A stretch of DNA of 64,000 nucleotides from Adineta ricciae (GCA_905250025.1 CAJNOJ010000107.1:267071-331070), one strand, 5' to 3'. Shown: positions 11,970 through 23,533, counted from the stretch's first letter. Made by a program: numbers and translations. Notes: generated by a model not told the origin, from the sequence alone.

Positions 11970-12896
11970 TTAAGCATTCGCAATCGGAACAATTCGAGTT
12001 TTCATTTTTGCCAAAGTTTTTTTCCACACTTTCAAAAATCGTACATCAAGTGCTGCAATGATCAATGGATCAGAAGTTAACTCAATGTAATTTAGTATCT
12101 GAGTGACAGCTCCTGCTGTGCTTGACACATAAACGAATTGAGATATAATAACATGAGGCGACCATAGCAAAAGCCAGACGCTGTAGAATGTAATTGACTG
12201 AAAAACTAGTAAACGATGATGTTTAAGACGAGTATCGGATATCTGTTGATCACGTATAGCAGCAGCAATTCGACGAACATGACGAAGACTTAAGAATAGA
12301 TAGATCAGTGTTAAACCAACAGGAAATATGTAGCCAAAGATGGTATTGAATATTTGTATGGCAGGTGAAGAGAAGTCTAAATCACACGAATTGCCCGGTC
12401 GACGATACAAAACTGCCCAGTCGAGTTTAATCTCGATGATTAGAAGAATCAAAGGCACAATATAAATAAGTATATGCGCAGTTAGCATCAAACAACGATG
12501 CGAAGTATAAATATCAGCACCACCACGTGTAATTTGATAATGACGACAAATATTCAGTGCTAATAATACATAACCTTGAAGCATGTTCAAATAGATATCT
12601 CCAACGCCTTCAAAATAACACACAAGTGTGCGAAGATCAACAGATACGCATGCGGGTGAAGTACGAAGACCATATAAGATAAAAAATCGAATCAAAAGTA
12701 AAAGATCGAGAATTAAAAATGCATAAAGCCATTGTAAGGATTCCCATTGTCGTAAGGAAGAAAAGACCAAAATTGATAACCAAAATGCCGAATGTAGTAT
12801 CACCGCTACGATACATACATAAAATGATGGTTCAATGGCATCAGCTGCAGTAGCTGACCATGCCAACGGAGCACACGACAATGAACTATTATTCAT
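11970..12896 (-). CDS. Seven-transmembrane receptor, rhodopsin-like, divergent
   Basis: A single-exon 308-residue protein beginning MNNSSLSC, where the first Asn-Ser is a potential glycosylation site. In-frame codons extend upstream to an earlier ATG at 12992, but this shorter start gives the usual extracellular N-terminus. Seven hydrophobic segments are evident, and a Cys in the segment between TM2 and TM3 could pair with the Cys in GNSCDLDF (extracellular loop 2). The canonical DRY is not obvious (NICRHYQ at the end of TM3). Such divergent short receptors are expanded in bdelloids. The ligand cannot be inferred. Confidence 0.7.
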   Translation of the reverse strand: MNNSSLSCAPLAWSATAADAIEPSFYVCIVAVILHSAFWLSILVFSSLRQWESLQWLYAFLILDLLLLIRFFILYGLRTSPACVSVDLRTLVCYFEGVGDIYLNMLQGYVLLALNICRHYQITRGGADIYTSHRCLMLTAHILIYIVPLILLIIEIKLDWAVLYRRPGNSCDLDFSSPAIQIFNTIFGYIFPVGLTLIYLFLSLRHVRRIAAAIRDQQISDTRLKHHRLLVFQSITFYSVWLLLWSPHVIISQFVYVSSTAGAVTQILNYIELTSDPLIIAALDVRFLKVWKKTLAKMKTRIVPIANA

Positions 12897-12992
12897 TTTG
12901 ATTTTCAAGTAGAATTTTCTTCGATCTAAACACATATACAACCGTGCTGTGAAAAGATTCTTTTGAAAAAGTTTAAAGAAGAAAATGAGCAA

Positions 12993-13624
12993 ATGAGTGG
13001 ATGTTCTCTTGCTCTTCTGCTACCAGCTTTTTTACTTAACAATAATGCTTAATTAAGGAAAAATACATCAAAGATCGCTAGCGTGAACTGTAGGTACGTG
13101 TGACGCCAATTACTATCGTGTGTGCGAAACAGTTCCTGAATACACTTCCTCGACATTGGTCGTAGAAAATCTGAATATTTTACTTGGTGTTTTCTAATCC
13201 TCTCACAGCTAATAAAGAGCATTCATTATTTAAGAATGTCTGATGTGTTCTATTTCGAAATTAAAGTACGCAAAAGTTTTTCTTTGTGTTCGAGTTCTTA
13301 TCCTAAGTAAATTATTGAGAATTTTAATGTGACTAATTAACTAAAAAACTAGATCATGCTATTGCAGTTCACTGAGCACGCCGATTTACGGTCATTATCA
13401 TTAATGCTCATCAATCAGATATACATTTCTCAACCAATTAATAACCATCATACTTTTCTTGTTGAAACAAAAAAGAAATGTTTTACTTCTTAGTTATTAT
13501 ACAATCAAGAGAAAAAGAAATGTAACACGATCGATGTGAAGTATGATATGTATCAAATGCGAATGAAGTAATTGCATGTTGTTGGAGAGTGATGAGTCTA
13601 ATTTAATTGGCAAGAGAATTGATT
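12993..13624. other. Intergenic region
   Basis: AT-rich stretch between the 5' side of the 7TM receptor gene and the 3' end of the TLC-domain gene. No supported gene; short open frames here lack codon character. Confidence 0.5.
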
Positions 13625-14513
13625 CTATGATGCTTTTGTCTTCTTTGATTTCGAAGACGAGCAAACCTTGTGTAAGATTAACATTGACCAATAAACATTC
13701 AAAACTCGTGTCAGTAAACATAGACCGGCTTGTAATATTCCAATAACAAAACTTGAATAATCACCTGCGTTCATAGCTGCGCGAAGAAATGTAGGTGCGC
13801 CTCGGAAAGCATATCCACAAATAATCGATCCGTAAACTATCCGACTAAGGAAGAACGTGAAGATGAATAAATACCCGAAAAAATCATGTAAACGCGCACG
13901 GTCATGGTAGATTGCTTTGAGATTCAATGGAATTGTAGACAATTCTTCCGCTAGTAAATAGAAATGACAGGTATGACAAATACCATTTGTTATACCTAAA
14001 CACGAAAATAATTTGTTGTAAAGAAATTCTTGTGAATTAACAAACCTGAAGTGAGTCCAATTAAAACAATAACATGGTGAACCAGAGCAGTTGGTGTTCG
14101 CACGGATTCCTCGTATAACATTAATAATAAATCATAGATAAAATAACCGAGTGAATAAGCGATACTATAAGCCATAATTTCATCACCGGTTCCATAAACT
14201 CCTCCACCATCAATGCGATTGATCTGTGTGAAATTAGCAGAATACTTCGCAAAGAAGTTCACCACACTAATCACACATACAACCGCGTGTAATGTCGAAA
14301 CAATATAACTTTTTTTCAACGGTGTCAATGTATTCGGTAGCATAGCAAAGAATATTGCATGAATCACTAATGACAGGAAAATTAGAAAGAACCTCGGCAC
14401 ATCGGACGATGGAGTATTGCCAAGATCTAGTTATACGTATTTCAATGAGAACATGATGAAAATCTGTTAAAGGTAAACTTACATTCAAACCGAACATGAT
14501 CGTCAACCGTCAT
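13625..14513 (-). CDS. TLC-domain membrane protein, TLCD4/TMEM56-like
   Basis: Three exons join in phase: 14483-14513 (MTVDDHVRFE, phase 1), 14046-14426, and about 13996 down to 13625. The protein has several hydrophobic helices and the TLC-family features: an acidic segment after a luminal loop (GDEIMAYSIAYSLGYFIYDLL), a paired His in ALVHHVIVLIGL, and a helix with HFYLLAEELSTIPLNL. The last matches the conserved Glu-Leu-Ser-Thr motif of the TRAM/LAG1/CLN8 superfamily. TLCD proteins act in membrane lipid composition; ceramide synthase activity is not implied, because the surrounding ceramide-synthase motif is absent. The tail is Ser/Lys-rich (SSSKSKKTKAS). TLCD4 is the nearest family by eye, with other TLCDs possible. 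Confidence 0.75.
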
Positions 14514-15003
14514 CGATGATAATGATGTGATAGAAATCTATTCTCACGCTTTACTAACGTTGGGAAGAGAACGACAAGGAAAAAAACTCGACGCGCTGTA
14601 TCATTATGAATAATTTCATACACGTGCATTCGAAACGGAAAGTGATGAGAAAGAAATTGGTGTTGAGTAGAGAGAACGATTGATCAAGTTCTTTTCCCCA
14701 GTGTTCGCTTTGGTTATATGATACTGGCAATACGAGAAAGACCAGGTTAAATTGATTTGCTTGCGCAAGCACTTGACACATGCGTCTAACGTACATACGA
14801 GAGTGGAAAGAAAACAATTTTAATAAGACTGGCTCATAAACATTGGGGATTTTTTGTTAGTACATGAGTCATTTTTTTGTCGCGTATGTTCGATTGATAA
14901 GAAACGAGAGAAAAAAAACAAAATGCCGAACAGTCATCCTTGGTAAAACCCAAACGAACACAAAATTTTCGTCCTGCCAGGTCATTCACTTCATCCGAAC
15001 ATA

Positions 15004-15495
15004 ATGTTCCATCTCGAAGCATTACCTGACGAAATTCTACTAGATCTATTCGAAAACTACATCCGTCTAATTGATATTCACATTGCCTTCTATCCATTAC
15101 CAAACCAACGCATAAATACGTTAATACGAGCGGCTCGTCTCTGGATTGACATACCTTCAAAAGACATATTTCATGCTGTTTCATTCACCGCCTTCGCTCC
15201 ACAAATTGTATCGTTACATCTATCCAGATGCTGTAAAGATTTGGATCTCTCGAAGTTTGTTAATCTTCGTCTTTTACATATAGAAAAGCCAACACACATA
15301 CAATTGCTTGCTATTCAATCGAGCGTACTACCGCAACTACAGTACCTATCTCTTCATCCTTGTTGGTATTCAAAGAGCGAACTACCGAATACTTTGGGCA
15401 ATATTGATATGTCTTGCTCATTCAAACATTTGCGGTATTGTGTTTTACCAAATGGACAAATCATACGTTTTTCAGCGCAATCTCAGGCACAATGA
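15004..15495 (+). CDS. F-box domain protein, short
   Basis: A 163-residue single-exon protein whose N-terminus (LEALPDEILLDLFENYIRLIDIHIAFYPL) is the first half of an F-box, the Skp1-binding element of SCF ubiquitin ligases. The remainder contains Leu-rich segments such as IVSLHLSRCCKDLDLSKFVNLRLLHIE, compatible with degenerate leucine-rich repeats. F-box proteins of this type in related genomes are usually several hundred residues, so this copy is probably 3'-truncated. The sequence after the stop is low-complexity and T-rich. It may be a functional short form or a relic. Confidence 0.6.
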   Translation: MFHLEALPDEILLDLFENYIRLIDIHIAFYPLPNQRINTLIRAARLWIDIPSKDIFHAVSFTAFAPQIVSLHLSRCCKDLDLSKFVNLRLLHIEKPTHIQLLAIQSSVLPQLQYLSLHPCWYSKSELPNTLGNIDMSCSFKHLRYCVLPNGQIIRFSAQSQAQ

Positions 15496-15829
15496 TTCAT
15501 TTTATTTCAACATATCCTTTTTCATTTTTGTCTTTTTGTAGTTTAATCAAAAAGATTAAGAGTTACACAATAGATACAATCTGTTTCTTTTTTTTTGTGA
15601 CCAACAAAAGAATAAAGAAGACATGGAGACAAATGACAAAAATGAATGTTGGTAAGCTTGTCTTGAAACAATAAACAAACAAACAAATATTTTCTTTCTC
15701 AACGAAGTTAAAGACATGTGACATTCAAGATATATCTAACTTGGCTTTTCTTACGAACTAATAACGGGAGACAAGAGGAAACAAATGATATAATACAAAG
15801 AAGACAATTGAGGGCGAACACACGAATGT
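15496..15829. other. Converging 3' flanks
   Basis: A T-rich 3' region of the F-box gene, with a run of caaacaaacaaa near 15673, followed by the 3' flank of the ZMYM-like gene on the minus strand. Nothing else is seen. Confidence 0.5.
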
Positions 15830-17859
15830 CTAAGATCGTCCTTGATTGGTATTATCAAATGATGTTTGACTCATTGATAGATGAATATCGTTGACATCAC
15901 GAACGGTTTTTATTCTCGTTAACATATGTTCCATTGTTGTTGTTGGTAATGGTTGAGATGAAAACCAAAGTGGTGATTCCGGTACACAAGTCGCTTCTGG
16001 CAAAAGATAGAGAACATCGGACCGACACTTGACACTTTCAGGACATTTGGTGAGATAAAATTCAAATAATTTCACTGGACAGCGAAGTGGATCATCATAA
16101 TTCTCGGCTTGTTCGTAGATTAATTGTTGTTCTTCCATACCATGAATAGTTGTCGATGGTGGGTAATATCTAAACAAGTATGTCGATTGAGAATAGAAGT
16201 AAACAACAGGTATGTCTATTCTTACCTTAAATAAACCGATTTGCCATATTCTTCGCCATGTGGTCCAACATTTCGTTTGTAATGTCGTCGTACATTGGAA
16301 AATGAAAGAACTTGATGTTCGTTAACCGTTTTAAGAAAGAAATATTTTGTATTGAAATATAAAATTGTATTTAATAAAACCCATGGTGTATGTGCACCTA
16401 ATTGTTTTGCTTCCCATAGTAATTCCTCTTCGATACGTGATGGCCGATCGTCGAGATTGGACGATGTTGCTCCACGCATTGAGAGGGGCCGTGACGGATC
16501 ACGATGGTGACAGAAGCGAGCCAATATAGAATGAAGTTTAGATTGAAATTGGGCGAATGTTGAATCAAAAAATAGCGATTCAGTACGATATAAATGTCTC
16601 TCGTTGGGACGACGTGTGGATTGAGATGATAGTGGCCGATTCTCACGTAAATAATGTTGAATACCCAAGCAGAGATAGTAGATGGAATCACCATCATACA
16701 AATCACGCGTTTCTTTCAAAAATAAGCAAAGTGCACTATTCAATTCATCGGCTCGATATAGCAATGGATCCGAACGGTAGAGACGTTTGGATAAACGATT
16801 TTCCGCATCATTTGACGTGCCATTTCGTGAGCGAGGATATTCTAAATTTTGCGAACATATTGATTGGATACGAAAACGAAACGGATGAAATCTTACGTTG
16901 AAGTGTTTGTTGTCTGATTGGATCGTTTTTACCTTCAATCCATGCACGAAAAAGTTTAACACCAAAATGCCATTTCAGAATGTACTTAGCATCTTCCTGT
17001 TTCATCAAATACTCAATTTTTTCCGAAGAATTTCCATTGGTTGTATTTAGACTTTGTTCTCCACCTGTCAGAGCAACGGTTGAAAGATCAAAATCTTCGA
17101 AATCAAATACTAATCTGTTCGAAACATTGTCTCCTGTTGTCAATTCTTGTTCAGTTTGATGTGGTTCATCCGATGGACGACTTACAAGGTGCAGATCATC
17201 ATTTTCAACTTCATCTAACAACGAACTCTAAAGAAGAAGAAAAAGGTCGGACAAGAATATGATTTCTGATCCATTCTCTTCATACAAACCTTGGGATTAA
17301 ACTTTCCTAGACCAAGTAAATCATCGTTAGGAAAAAGTGATTGCGCATAAGCTAACATTTGTAGATCGTCATCATTTGTTGGTAGAACTTCTTTCAATTT
17401 TTGTAGATATGCTCCATAGTCTTGAAACTTTTGATCATTAACAACAAAAAATAATGGCAATGGAACTGGTATAGGTATCGGTACGGGCACCGGACAATCG
17501 GTCGTACCTAAAGCTAACGGTAATGGTGTAACTAGTCCAACAGGTATTGGTAATAAACTGATCGGTCGTGTCTCATCATCTAGCAACGTTTGTGTTGCAC
17601 GATTAAATGTTATTGGTGCGCATGTGACCGCTTTCGAACGTGTTATTGGTTTGCACAATGTCACTTTGTGATTCACATAGGCACATAATGTCGTCGGTGG
17701 TAAATTGTTTAAACGCAATGCTTCACGCTTATCCGGCAATGGATGTTGAATTGCTTGACTGCTACTTCGTGAAACAATGATTTCACCTTGGTTTTCATTT
17801 TCTTGATCAACGTTCGAATTGTATTCCGTAGATTTCTCTTCAGTTGTTTTATATAACAT
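15830..17859 (-). CDS. ZMYM2/3/4-QRICH1-type protein lacking MYM zinc fingers
   Basis: At least four exons join in phase. Residues 1-80 are polar. They are followed by the ZMYM linker signature (VTLCKPITRSKAVTCAPI, then a RATQT-like motif), a Pro-rich stretch PVPVPIPIPVPLPLF, and an acidic segment. The C-terminal domain contains LKWHFGVKLFRAW, SIYYLCLGIQHYL, RIEEELLWEAKQLGAHTPWVLLNT and FYLTKCPESVKCRSDVLYLLPE. The last four are diagnostic of the C-terminal domain shared by ZMYM2, ZMYM3, ZMYM4 and QRICH1, a domicated Crypton tyrosine-recombinase-like domain that has no known catalytic role. The MYM fingers that precede the linker in vertebrates are absent. The ATG directly follows TTTCAG, 33 nt after the RFT1 stop. 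Confidence 0.8.
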
Positions 17860-17892
17860 CTGAAACAAAATTTAGAAATTTTTCTCTTTTTT
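17860..17892 (-). promoter_or_regulatory. RFT1-ZMYM intercistronic spacer with probable trans-splice acceptor
   Basis: Only 33 nt separate the RFT1 stop (complement of 17893-17895) from the ZMYM ATG. Read on the minus strand, an AATAAA overlaps the RFT1 stop, a pyrimidine-rich tract follows, and TTTCAG abuts the ATG. There is no room for an independent promoter and 5' UTR. The pattern is that expected of a spliced-leader acceptor in an operon. Confidence 0.55.
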
Positions 17893-19666
17893 TTATTCGG
17901 CTTTTTTCTGTTCGCGATTTAATCGTCTGATACAGTTTATGTAATGAATCATTTCTCTTTCCTCTCGCCACGTCAAGAACAAAATTCCTAGACCTAGAAC
18001 AGATCCAAAGCCGAAATGAAGCAATGAATTACTAAACCATCGTTCACTGTAAAAGCAAATAAAGGATGTAAAACATAGAATAAACAAGTAGTGAAGACTG
18101 AATTGAAATGGCTCGGACCATTGATTTCCACGGAAATATCGATAGATATGAAAGGAATTCGTTATTATACGTGCGGACATATTCAAACAATTAGCGATAA
18201 TAATTCCGTGAACACCTAACAATTGTATTAATATGTAGAATACACCGAGATATACGATAGCAAACATAGCGATGCGATTCTTATATGTTTCCAATTCTTC
18301 GATAGACATGGTTGCTTGGGAGAATGCTTCGGTTATTCCATTGACGGCAAGAAATAAAATGTAAATACAATACAAACGAAGGAGTAACGGACCGGGACCT
18401 TCGGTTAAAGCTGTGCCACCGTAAAGATTGAGAAGAAACCGAGAATATGGCATACCGAATATGATCACTATGAATGATATGATTATCACACAGCGAAGTA
18501 GATAATTATAGAATGTAAACGCATTCTGTTTGATTGTTTGTTGTTCTAAAACGAGTTATCAAATTGTATATAGAGAATAGATTGGATTAGGTATCGACCT
18601 GTCGATGTAGGCGATGATGCAATAGTTGGTTCATCTTTTCTCGGATGTACTAACATCTCATCGTCTCGCACATGTTGATCGTTGACTGTCTTTGTTCTGG
18701 ATAGCGTTTGTCGAAAATAAGCATAGGCACTTTCTTCTAATGTTGAAAAAATCAATCGGGGTAGAAGTGAGCCTAGATTGTTGATTATATCGAACACTCC
18801 TTGATCTTTGTACGATATCAGGTTGAATAAGGACATAACGTAGCGTTCACCTTCCGTTAAGATTTTCATCCATACACCTTGTTTAAAGAATGTTGTCGTT
18901 TCATTCCATACGCTTGAATCAACAAATGGAGACGTAGGTTTAATCATTAAGTCTTGTAACGATGTAATTAGAAATAAACGTTGACGATTTTGCTTCGTAC
19001 GTGTTAAGAAATATAGATAATAAGTCGATGTTATCAATAATGCATAAACGATGTAACCTAAACCATAATAATAAAGTGCCGATTCTGAATGTCTATAGAC
19101 TAAAAACGCTTGAATGGTAAATCCTACGAAAGACAATATGAGTACAGTTGAGCTTCACGGAAAGCAAATTTACCTAGAGTCGACGCGAACATTTCAATAT
19201 AAATATTTATTTGATAATTAAGTGTAACAGTAGCTAGTAGATACAATGGCTCAGACAACAGTTCGATAAATGCTGCGAGTGCATAGTAGACGCATGCCTG
19301 ATGATAGAATGGATATTTCTCTGCACTATCGGTTTTATAGTATAGAGTTATTGGCAACCAGATGAATGTCATTAATAATCCAGCTGGCAGAACTGCCCAT
19401 ATCAGATTGATGTAATGTTGAATTGAACGGATACTATTCAATTTCGGGACGGTTCGACGGAACGCTTCGCGTGATAGAAACAATATTGTTGTATAGAGTA
19501 ATTGAAGGCGAACATTGGCAATTCCAAGTATGTTTCCATCGATTTGACGAAGAATAAGAGCATTGAGAAAAAAATGTAGGAAACGAAAGAAAAGTTTACA
19601 GATTAGATTCAATATTGTGCGTGCGCCGATCGCTGATAGAACGGTATTTTCGTCTGATGATGACAT
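17893..19666 (-). CDS. RFT1: RFT1 homologue (dolichol-linked oligosaccharide translocation)
   Basis: A multipass ER membrane protein of the RFT1 family, required for handling Man5GlcNAc2-PP-dolichol during N-glycosylation. Three exons: the first begins MSSSDENTVLSAIGARTILNLICK and ends at a donor near 19170; the second runs about 19126-18600; the third about 18545-17893. Family features include RxxVRLQLL-like NVRLQLLYTTILFLSREAFRR in the first loop, SEPLYLLA in a mid helix, and QGVFDIINNLGSLLPRLIFSTLEESAYAYF, a strong RFT1 signature. NGITEAFSQATMS follows later. Length (about 530 residues) matches the family. The ORF carries a non-ATG in-frame extension upstream; I take the first ATG. It appears to be the first cistron of a pair with ZMYM. 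Confidence 0.88.
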
Positions 19667-20194
19667 TTTTTTCAAAAAGAATGAAGTTCATTTGTGTTTT
19701 TTTCAAGCCATTGTTCCAACTGAATTGAAAGTTTATTGGTTTATTCATACCAATTAGAATTGCGCTTGTCATTATTTCATATTATTAAGCACACTTATCA
19801 AAAAGATAGATTTAAAAATTTTTCTGAATAGTTTTTACTAATTATTCTTATAAAAAAAGAAATTCTTTGAAGATTTTAGTGTAGAGAACGTTACTAGTGG
19901 CGACATCTTTTTCGTGCTATTGAAATATTCTTTTTGAAAATGGATTTATTATTTATAGATAAAAAATGTTTTTTTCAAAACAAATTTCCAATCGACTTGA
20001 ACATATTTAGAAAATGCAATCGAATTCACAGATCATTGGTGGAAACGAAATGGAGTAGAAGAGTCATCTTATTTGCTTCATATGTTGTTTTCTGTAGATA
20101 TCCATCATTTTGTTGAACAGTAAACGGACGAAAACTGTTGTTTGATTTCTAGATCGTTAACTTTCTCTATCGGGTATTCATCTAAACAATAAAC
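19667..20194. other. Divergent promoter region, RFT1 / RPS14
   Basis: AT-rich sequence between divergently transcribed RFT1 and RPS14. A TTTCTAG at about 20147-20153 lies some 42 nt before the RPS14 ATG and could be a leader acceptor. No gene is supported. Confidence 0.5.
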
Positions 20195-20763
20195 ATGGGT
20201 CCACGAAAAGGTCAACAAGTAGCTAAACAAGAACAAGTTAGTTTAGGTCCACAAATTGCTGAAGGTGAACTTAACTTTGGTGTTGCTCACATCTACGCCA
20301 GTTTTAATGACACTTTCGTCCACGTTACTGATCTCTCCGGAAAGTAAGAATCAATTGATTCTTGTCATCATTTTTGCATTGCATTCATTTGTTTAGAGAA
20401 ACAATTGCTCGTGTCACAGGTGGAATGAAAGTCAAAGCTGATCGTGATGAAGCTTCGCCATACGCTGCTATGTTAGCTGCACAAGATGTAGCTGAACGTT
20501 GCCGAGGATTAGGTATCACCGCTTTACATGTTCGCCTTCGCGCAACTGGTGGAAACAAAACCAAATCACCCGGACCTGGTGCTCAATCAGCACTCCGTGC
20601 TCTTGCCCGTTCAGGTCTCAAGATCGGACGAATTGGTTCGTTATCCATATGTTTTTTGCTTCATGTAAACTAACGCAGAATCTTTGTTCTTCTAGAGGAT
20701 GTTACACCAGTTCCTTCTGACAGCACGCGCCGCAAGGGTGGTCGTCGTGGTCGTCGTCTATAA
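20195..20763 (+). CDS. RPS14: 40S ribosomal protein S14 (uS11)
   Basis: Three exons with phase-2 and phase-1 introns of about 50 nt: 20195-20346, about 20397-20636 and about 20697-20763. The product of about 150 residues carries the unmistakable eukaryotic uS11 sequence: [69 protein letters not shown] and the basic tail KGGRRGRRL. It sits on the 40S platform near the E site and is needed for 18S rRNA 3' maturation. Highest conservation in the window; no anomaly. Confidence 0.98.
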
Positions 20764-20961
20764 AAATCATCCGATATATTACACACAATCAAACAATATT
20801 CTTCTGAATATTTTGTGTGTTTATTATTGTTTGGATTTTTTATGAAAATAAAATAAATAACAAAAAAGACATCAAACGAGAAAGAAAGAAGAATTCTAAA
20901 ATCCGTTTTATTTTTCATCTTGATGATTTTCTTTTCTCACGGTAGGTTATTTCATTTCTAG

Positions 20962-21954
20962 ATGTCTGTCCATGGACAAGTGAAAGTGCGAACATCGGCT
21001 GAGCAAAAAGCTGCACGCGAGCGTGAACGAGCAGAGAAACTTCACTTATACTTATCCGAATATGAAAATATTCTAACTAATCGACAAACGGCGGACCCAT
21101 TGGTTCTTTTAAAATCAACTGAAAATGTTCTCAGTGAACATCCGGACTGTTTTACATTGTGGAATGTTCGCAGAGAAGCACTTCTGAAAATCGAACACGA
21201 GCAAGAGAAAGATTTGCTTGAGAAAGAACTCTCTGTCACACAGAGATGTTTGCAATCAAATCCCAAATCGTATTCGTGTTGGTATCAAAGGCAATGGTGT
21301 CTGAAACAGTTGAGAGAAAAATTCAATGTTAATCTTTATAAAAATGAATTGGGATTATGTAAAAAATATTTAGGTAAGTCTTCTGTAGAATGAATGAGAG
21401 AATCTTGGAATTGTGTTTTTCTAGAACTCGACGAACGAAATTTCCATTGTTGGGCATACCGATATTATCTTCTTGAACAACTTTGCCCGCCGACATCATC
21501 GAGTGATTTAGAACCATTCTTTGATCAAGAATTAGAATTTCTTCATGCAACCATCGGCCGTAACCTATCGAATTATTCGGCGTGGCATTATCGTTCGAAA
21601 TATCTTGATAAACTTCTTGACCATTGTCCAACTCGTCGCTCAGCCGTTCTCTCATTAGAATGGGAATTGGTCTTGAATGCGGTTTATACCGATTGTTGGG
21701 ATCAAGCTGCTTGGTTTTACCTTCGCTGGTTGTTATTTAAACAATTGGGTAGCGAAGCAATCAGTGAAGATAAACACATCAAACCGTTAGAAGAGTTGGA
21801 TGAAGTCGAACCAAGAAATAGATGGTGTATGTTAGCACTATGTCAATTATGGAAAGAAAAGAAGGTTCGAGACGAGAAAAGAAAATGCTATTTAGAGCAA
21901 TTGGCTAATGAGATCGATTGTGACCGAGCGCAGTTTTATCGAGATCAAATTTAA
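20962..21954 (+). CDS. RABGGTA: Rab geranylgeranyltransferase alpha subunit
   Basis: Two exons (20962-21373 and 21425-21954, phase 1) encode 313 residues. Prenyltransferase-alpha (PPTA) repeats of the xxNYxAWxxR type are evident: CFTLWNVRREAL, SYSCWYQRQWCL, NFHCWAYRYYLL, NYSAWHYRSKYL and QAAWFYLRWLL. Opening residues MSVHGQVKVRTSAEQ match the GGTase-II alpha start. With the beta subunit and REP it attaches geranylgeranyl groups to Rab GTPases. Vertebrate RABGGTA is about 567 residues with added Ig-like and LRR domains; this one is yeast-length and lacks them. ATG directly follows TTTCTAG, 199 nt downstream of the RPS14 stop, suggesting a trans-spliced second cistron. Confidence 0.9.
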
Positions 21955-22087
21955 TTTATATTTTTTATTTATTTGTTTAAGAACAGTGATTGTTCGAAAA
22001 TGTTGTTATAATAAACGCGAAAACAAGTTCTCTTTCATTGATAGAAATCTTCTTTCGAAATGATCATATCTGTTTATCGATTTTCAG

Positions 22088-22701
22088 ATGGCGAGTGCAA
22101 GTAACGTTGTAAAAACCATTCCTTCCGTCAATGATGACTTCTTCTTGTGCCGTGCTTTTGCCAGCGCAATTTCGTCTGATAAACTTCTTGAAATTATTGA
22201 TCAACAGCCAGCATCATCGATCGAATTCAAGTAAATAGAACGAACTGTTTCTATAAATCTCTTTGTAGTGTTTCAGCAACTGATCCTGTTGAAATGGTCA
22301 ATGATTCTCCATTGCCTGTCGAAACTGATCAATGGAAGGTTGGAGATTTATGTTTGTGTCCATATAGTGAAGATAATCTTTTGTACAAAGCAACAATTGT
22401 GACTATTGATGCGTCGTCATGTACGGTTTCTTTCGATGAATACGGCAATGAAGAAATTCACCTGCTAAGTGATCTTCAGATACGAACAGATGATGATCAA
22501 CAAGACATATTGTCACCGATGGAAAAACAAGATGTGTCAACTTCTGTTTCATTACCGATACCGGCACCACCACCTCCTTCTCTGCCTCCGTTTCCCAATC
22601 TACCTTCGAATGAAGATAATGATAGTTTATCGGCAACGTTGATGTCGTGGTACTTAGCTGGCTATCATACCGGATTTTATCAAGCACTGAAAAAATCATA
22701 A
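22088..22701 (+). CDS. SMN1: Survival motor neuron protein
   Basis: Two exons (22088-22230, 22269-22701, phase 2) encode 191 residues. The order is an N-terminal Gemin2-binding-like segment (residues 15-45), a Tudor domain (about 68-120, WKVGDLCLCPYSEDNLLYKATI...DEYGNEE) that binds symmetric dimethylarginine of Sm proteins, a Pro-rich stretch (PAPPPPSLPPFPNLP), and the C-terminal YG-box (LMSWYLAGYHTGFYQALKK), which drives oligomerisation. SMN assembles Sm rings on U snRNAs, including U11 and U12. It is shorter than human SMN (294), mainly in the linkers. ATG directly follows TTTTCAG, 133 nt after the RABGGTA stop. Confidence 0.93.
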
Positions 22702-23533
22702 TTATCTATTCTTGTTTTTGGTCTACATAAATATATTTTTCACAAATGAATCAAACATTGTTCTGCTGTAGCACATGTTCCAATCACATTCATTATTTTG
22801 TCTTCGTTGTATGCATAGTTCTATGACGATAAGTAATTGATTATATTTGTGATCAAGAAAAAAACACATTCATGTATAAACTCGATATCTTACCTCAAAT
22901 AAAAGAGATATGATGCAGACAAGAACGTTAAACTCTCGTACACGTGAATACTGTGCTCAAGTTGCTGTTTTTCTACTACGGATTTTATAATTCACTGAAA
23001 GTAGCCGACTCGGAATGAAACGAGCTTTAGCATTGATTTCAAATATTACAAGATCGGATGATGATATTTCCGAAGGAGTTAGATTTTATCCTCCTTTGTT
23101 ATTAGAAACACTGATCTCTATATTTCACGAATGAATGAGATCATTCATTGCTAATCAAGTGTCATAGAAAAATAAGTGTACATTTTTTGCGTTTTGTTCA
23201 CTTGGAAAAAGACATGTAGCAGAGGTCGTGCTCGAAATTTTGCTATCCCAAAAGTGTGACTGTTGGGCACTGATGGTCAAGAAACCAGTTTTTGTTAGTT
23301 GCTAATGATAAATCAAACAATGAGTATCAACAATTTTCCTGAAGCTTATGAGAGGAAAGCAGCGAGCGACATCTATGACAAAATTTGTATGATACAATTC
23401 AATGGGACGAAGATCGCGTCAATGAGAAAAAGAAAACGGATGCTATGCTATGGTATTCGTTTAGTGAATTTTTATATCTTTTGTCATAGCTTTGATTTCT
23501 GAAAATTTTTCATATTTCTTGGTCGATATAACG
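22702..23533. other. Intergenic region
   Basis: AT-rich sequence between SMN and the acyl carrier protein gene. It holds a 39-codon frame from 23017 and another short one from 23299, neither with recognisable domains. No RNA gene seen. Confidence 0.5.

Noticed and set aside
14554-14817. 87-codon minus-strand frame 5' of the TLC gene
   Set aside because: No domain or splice support, lies in the promoter interval of the TLC gene, and has poor codon character.
16557-16901. 114-codon frame on the plus strand
   Set aside because: It is the reverse-strand shadow of the conserved ZMYM C-terminal domain, whose minus-strand reading is clearly homologous.
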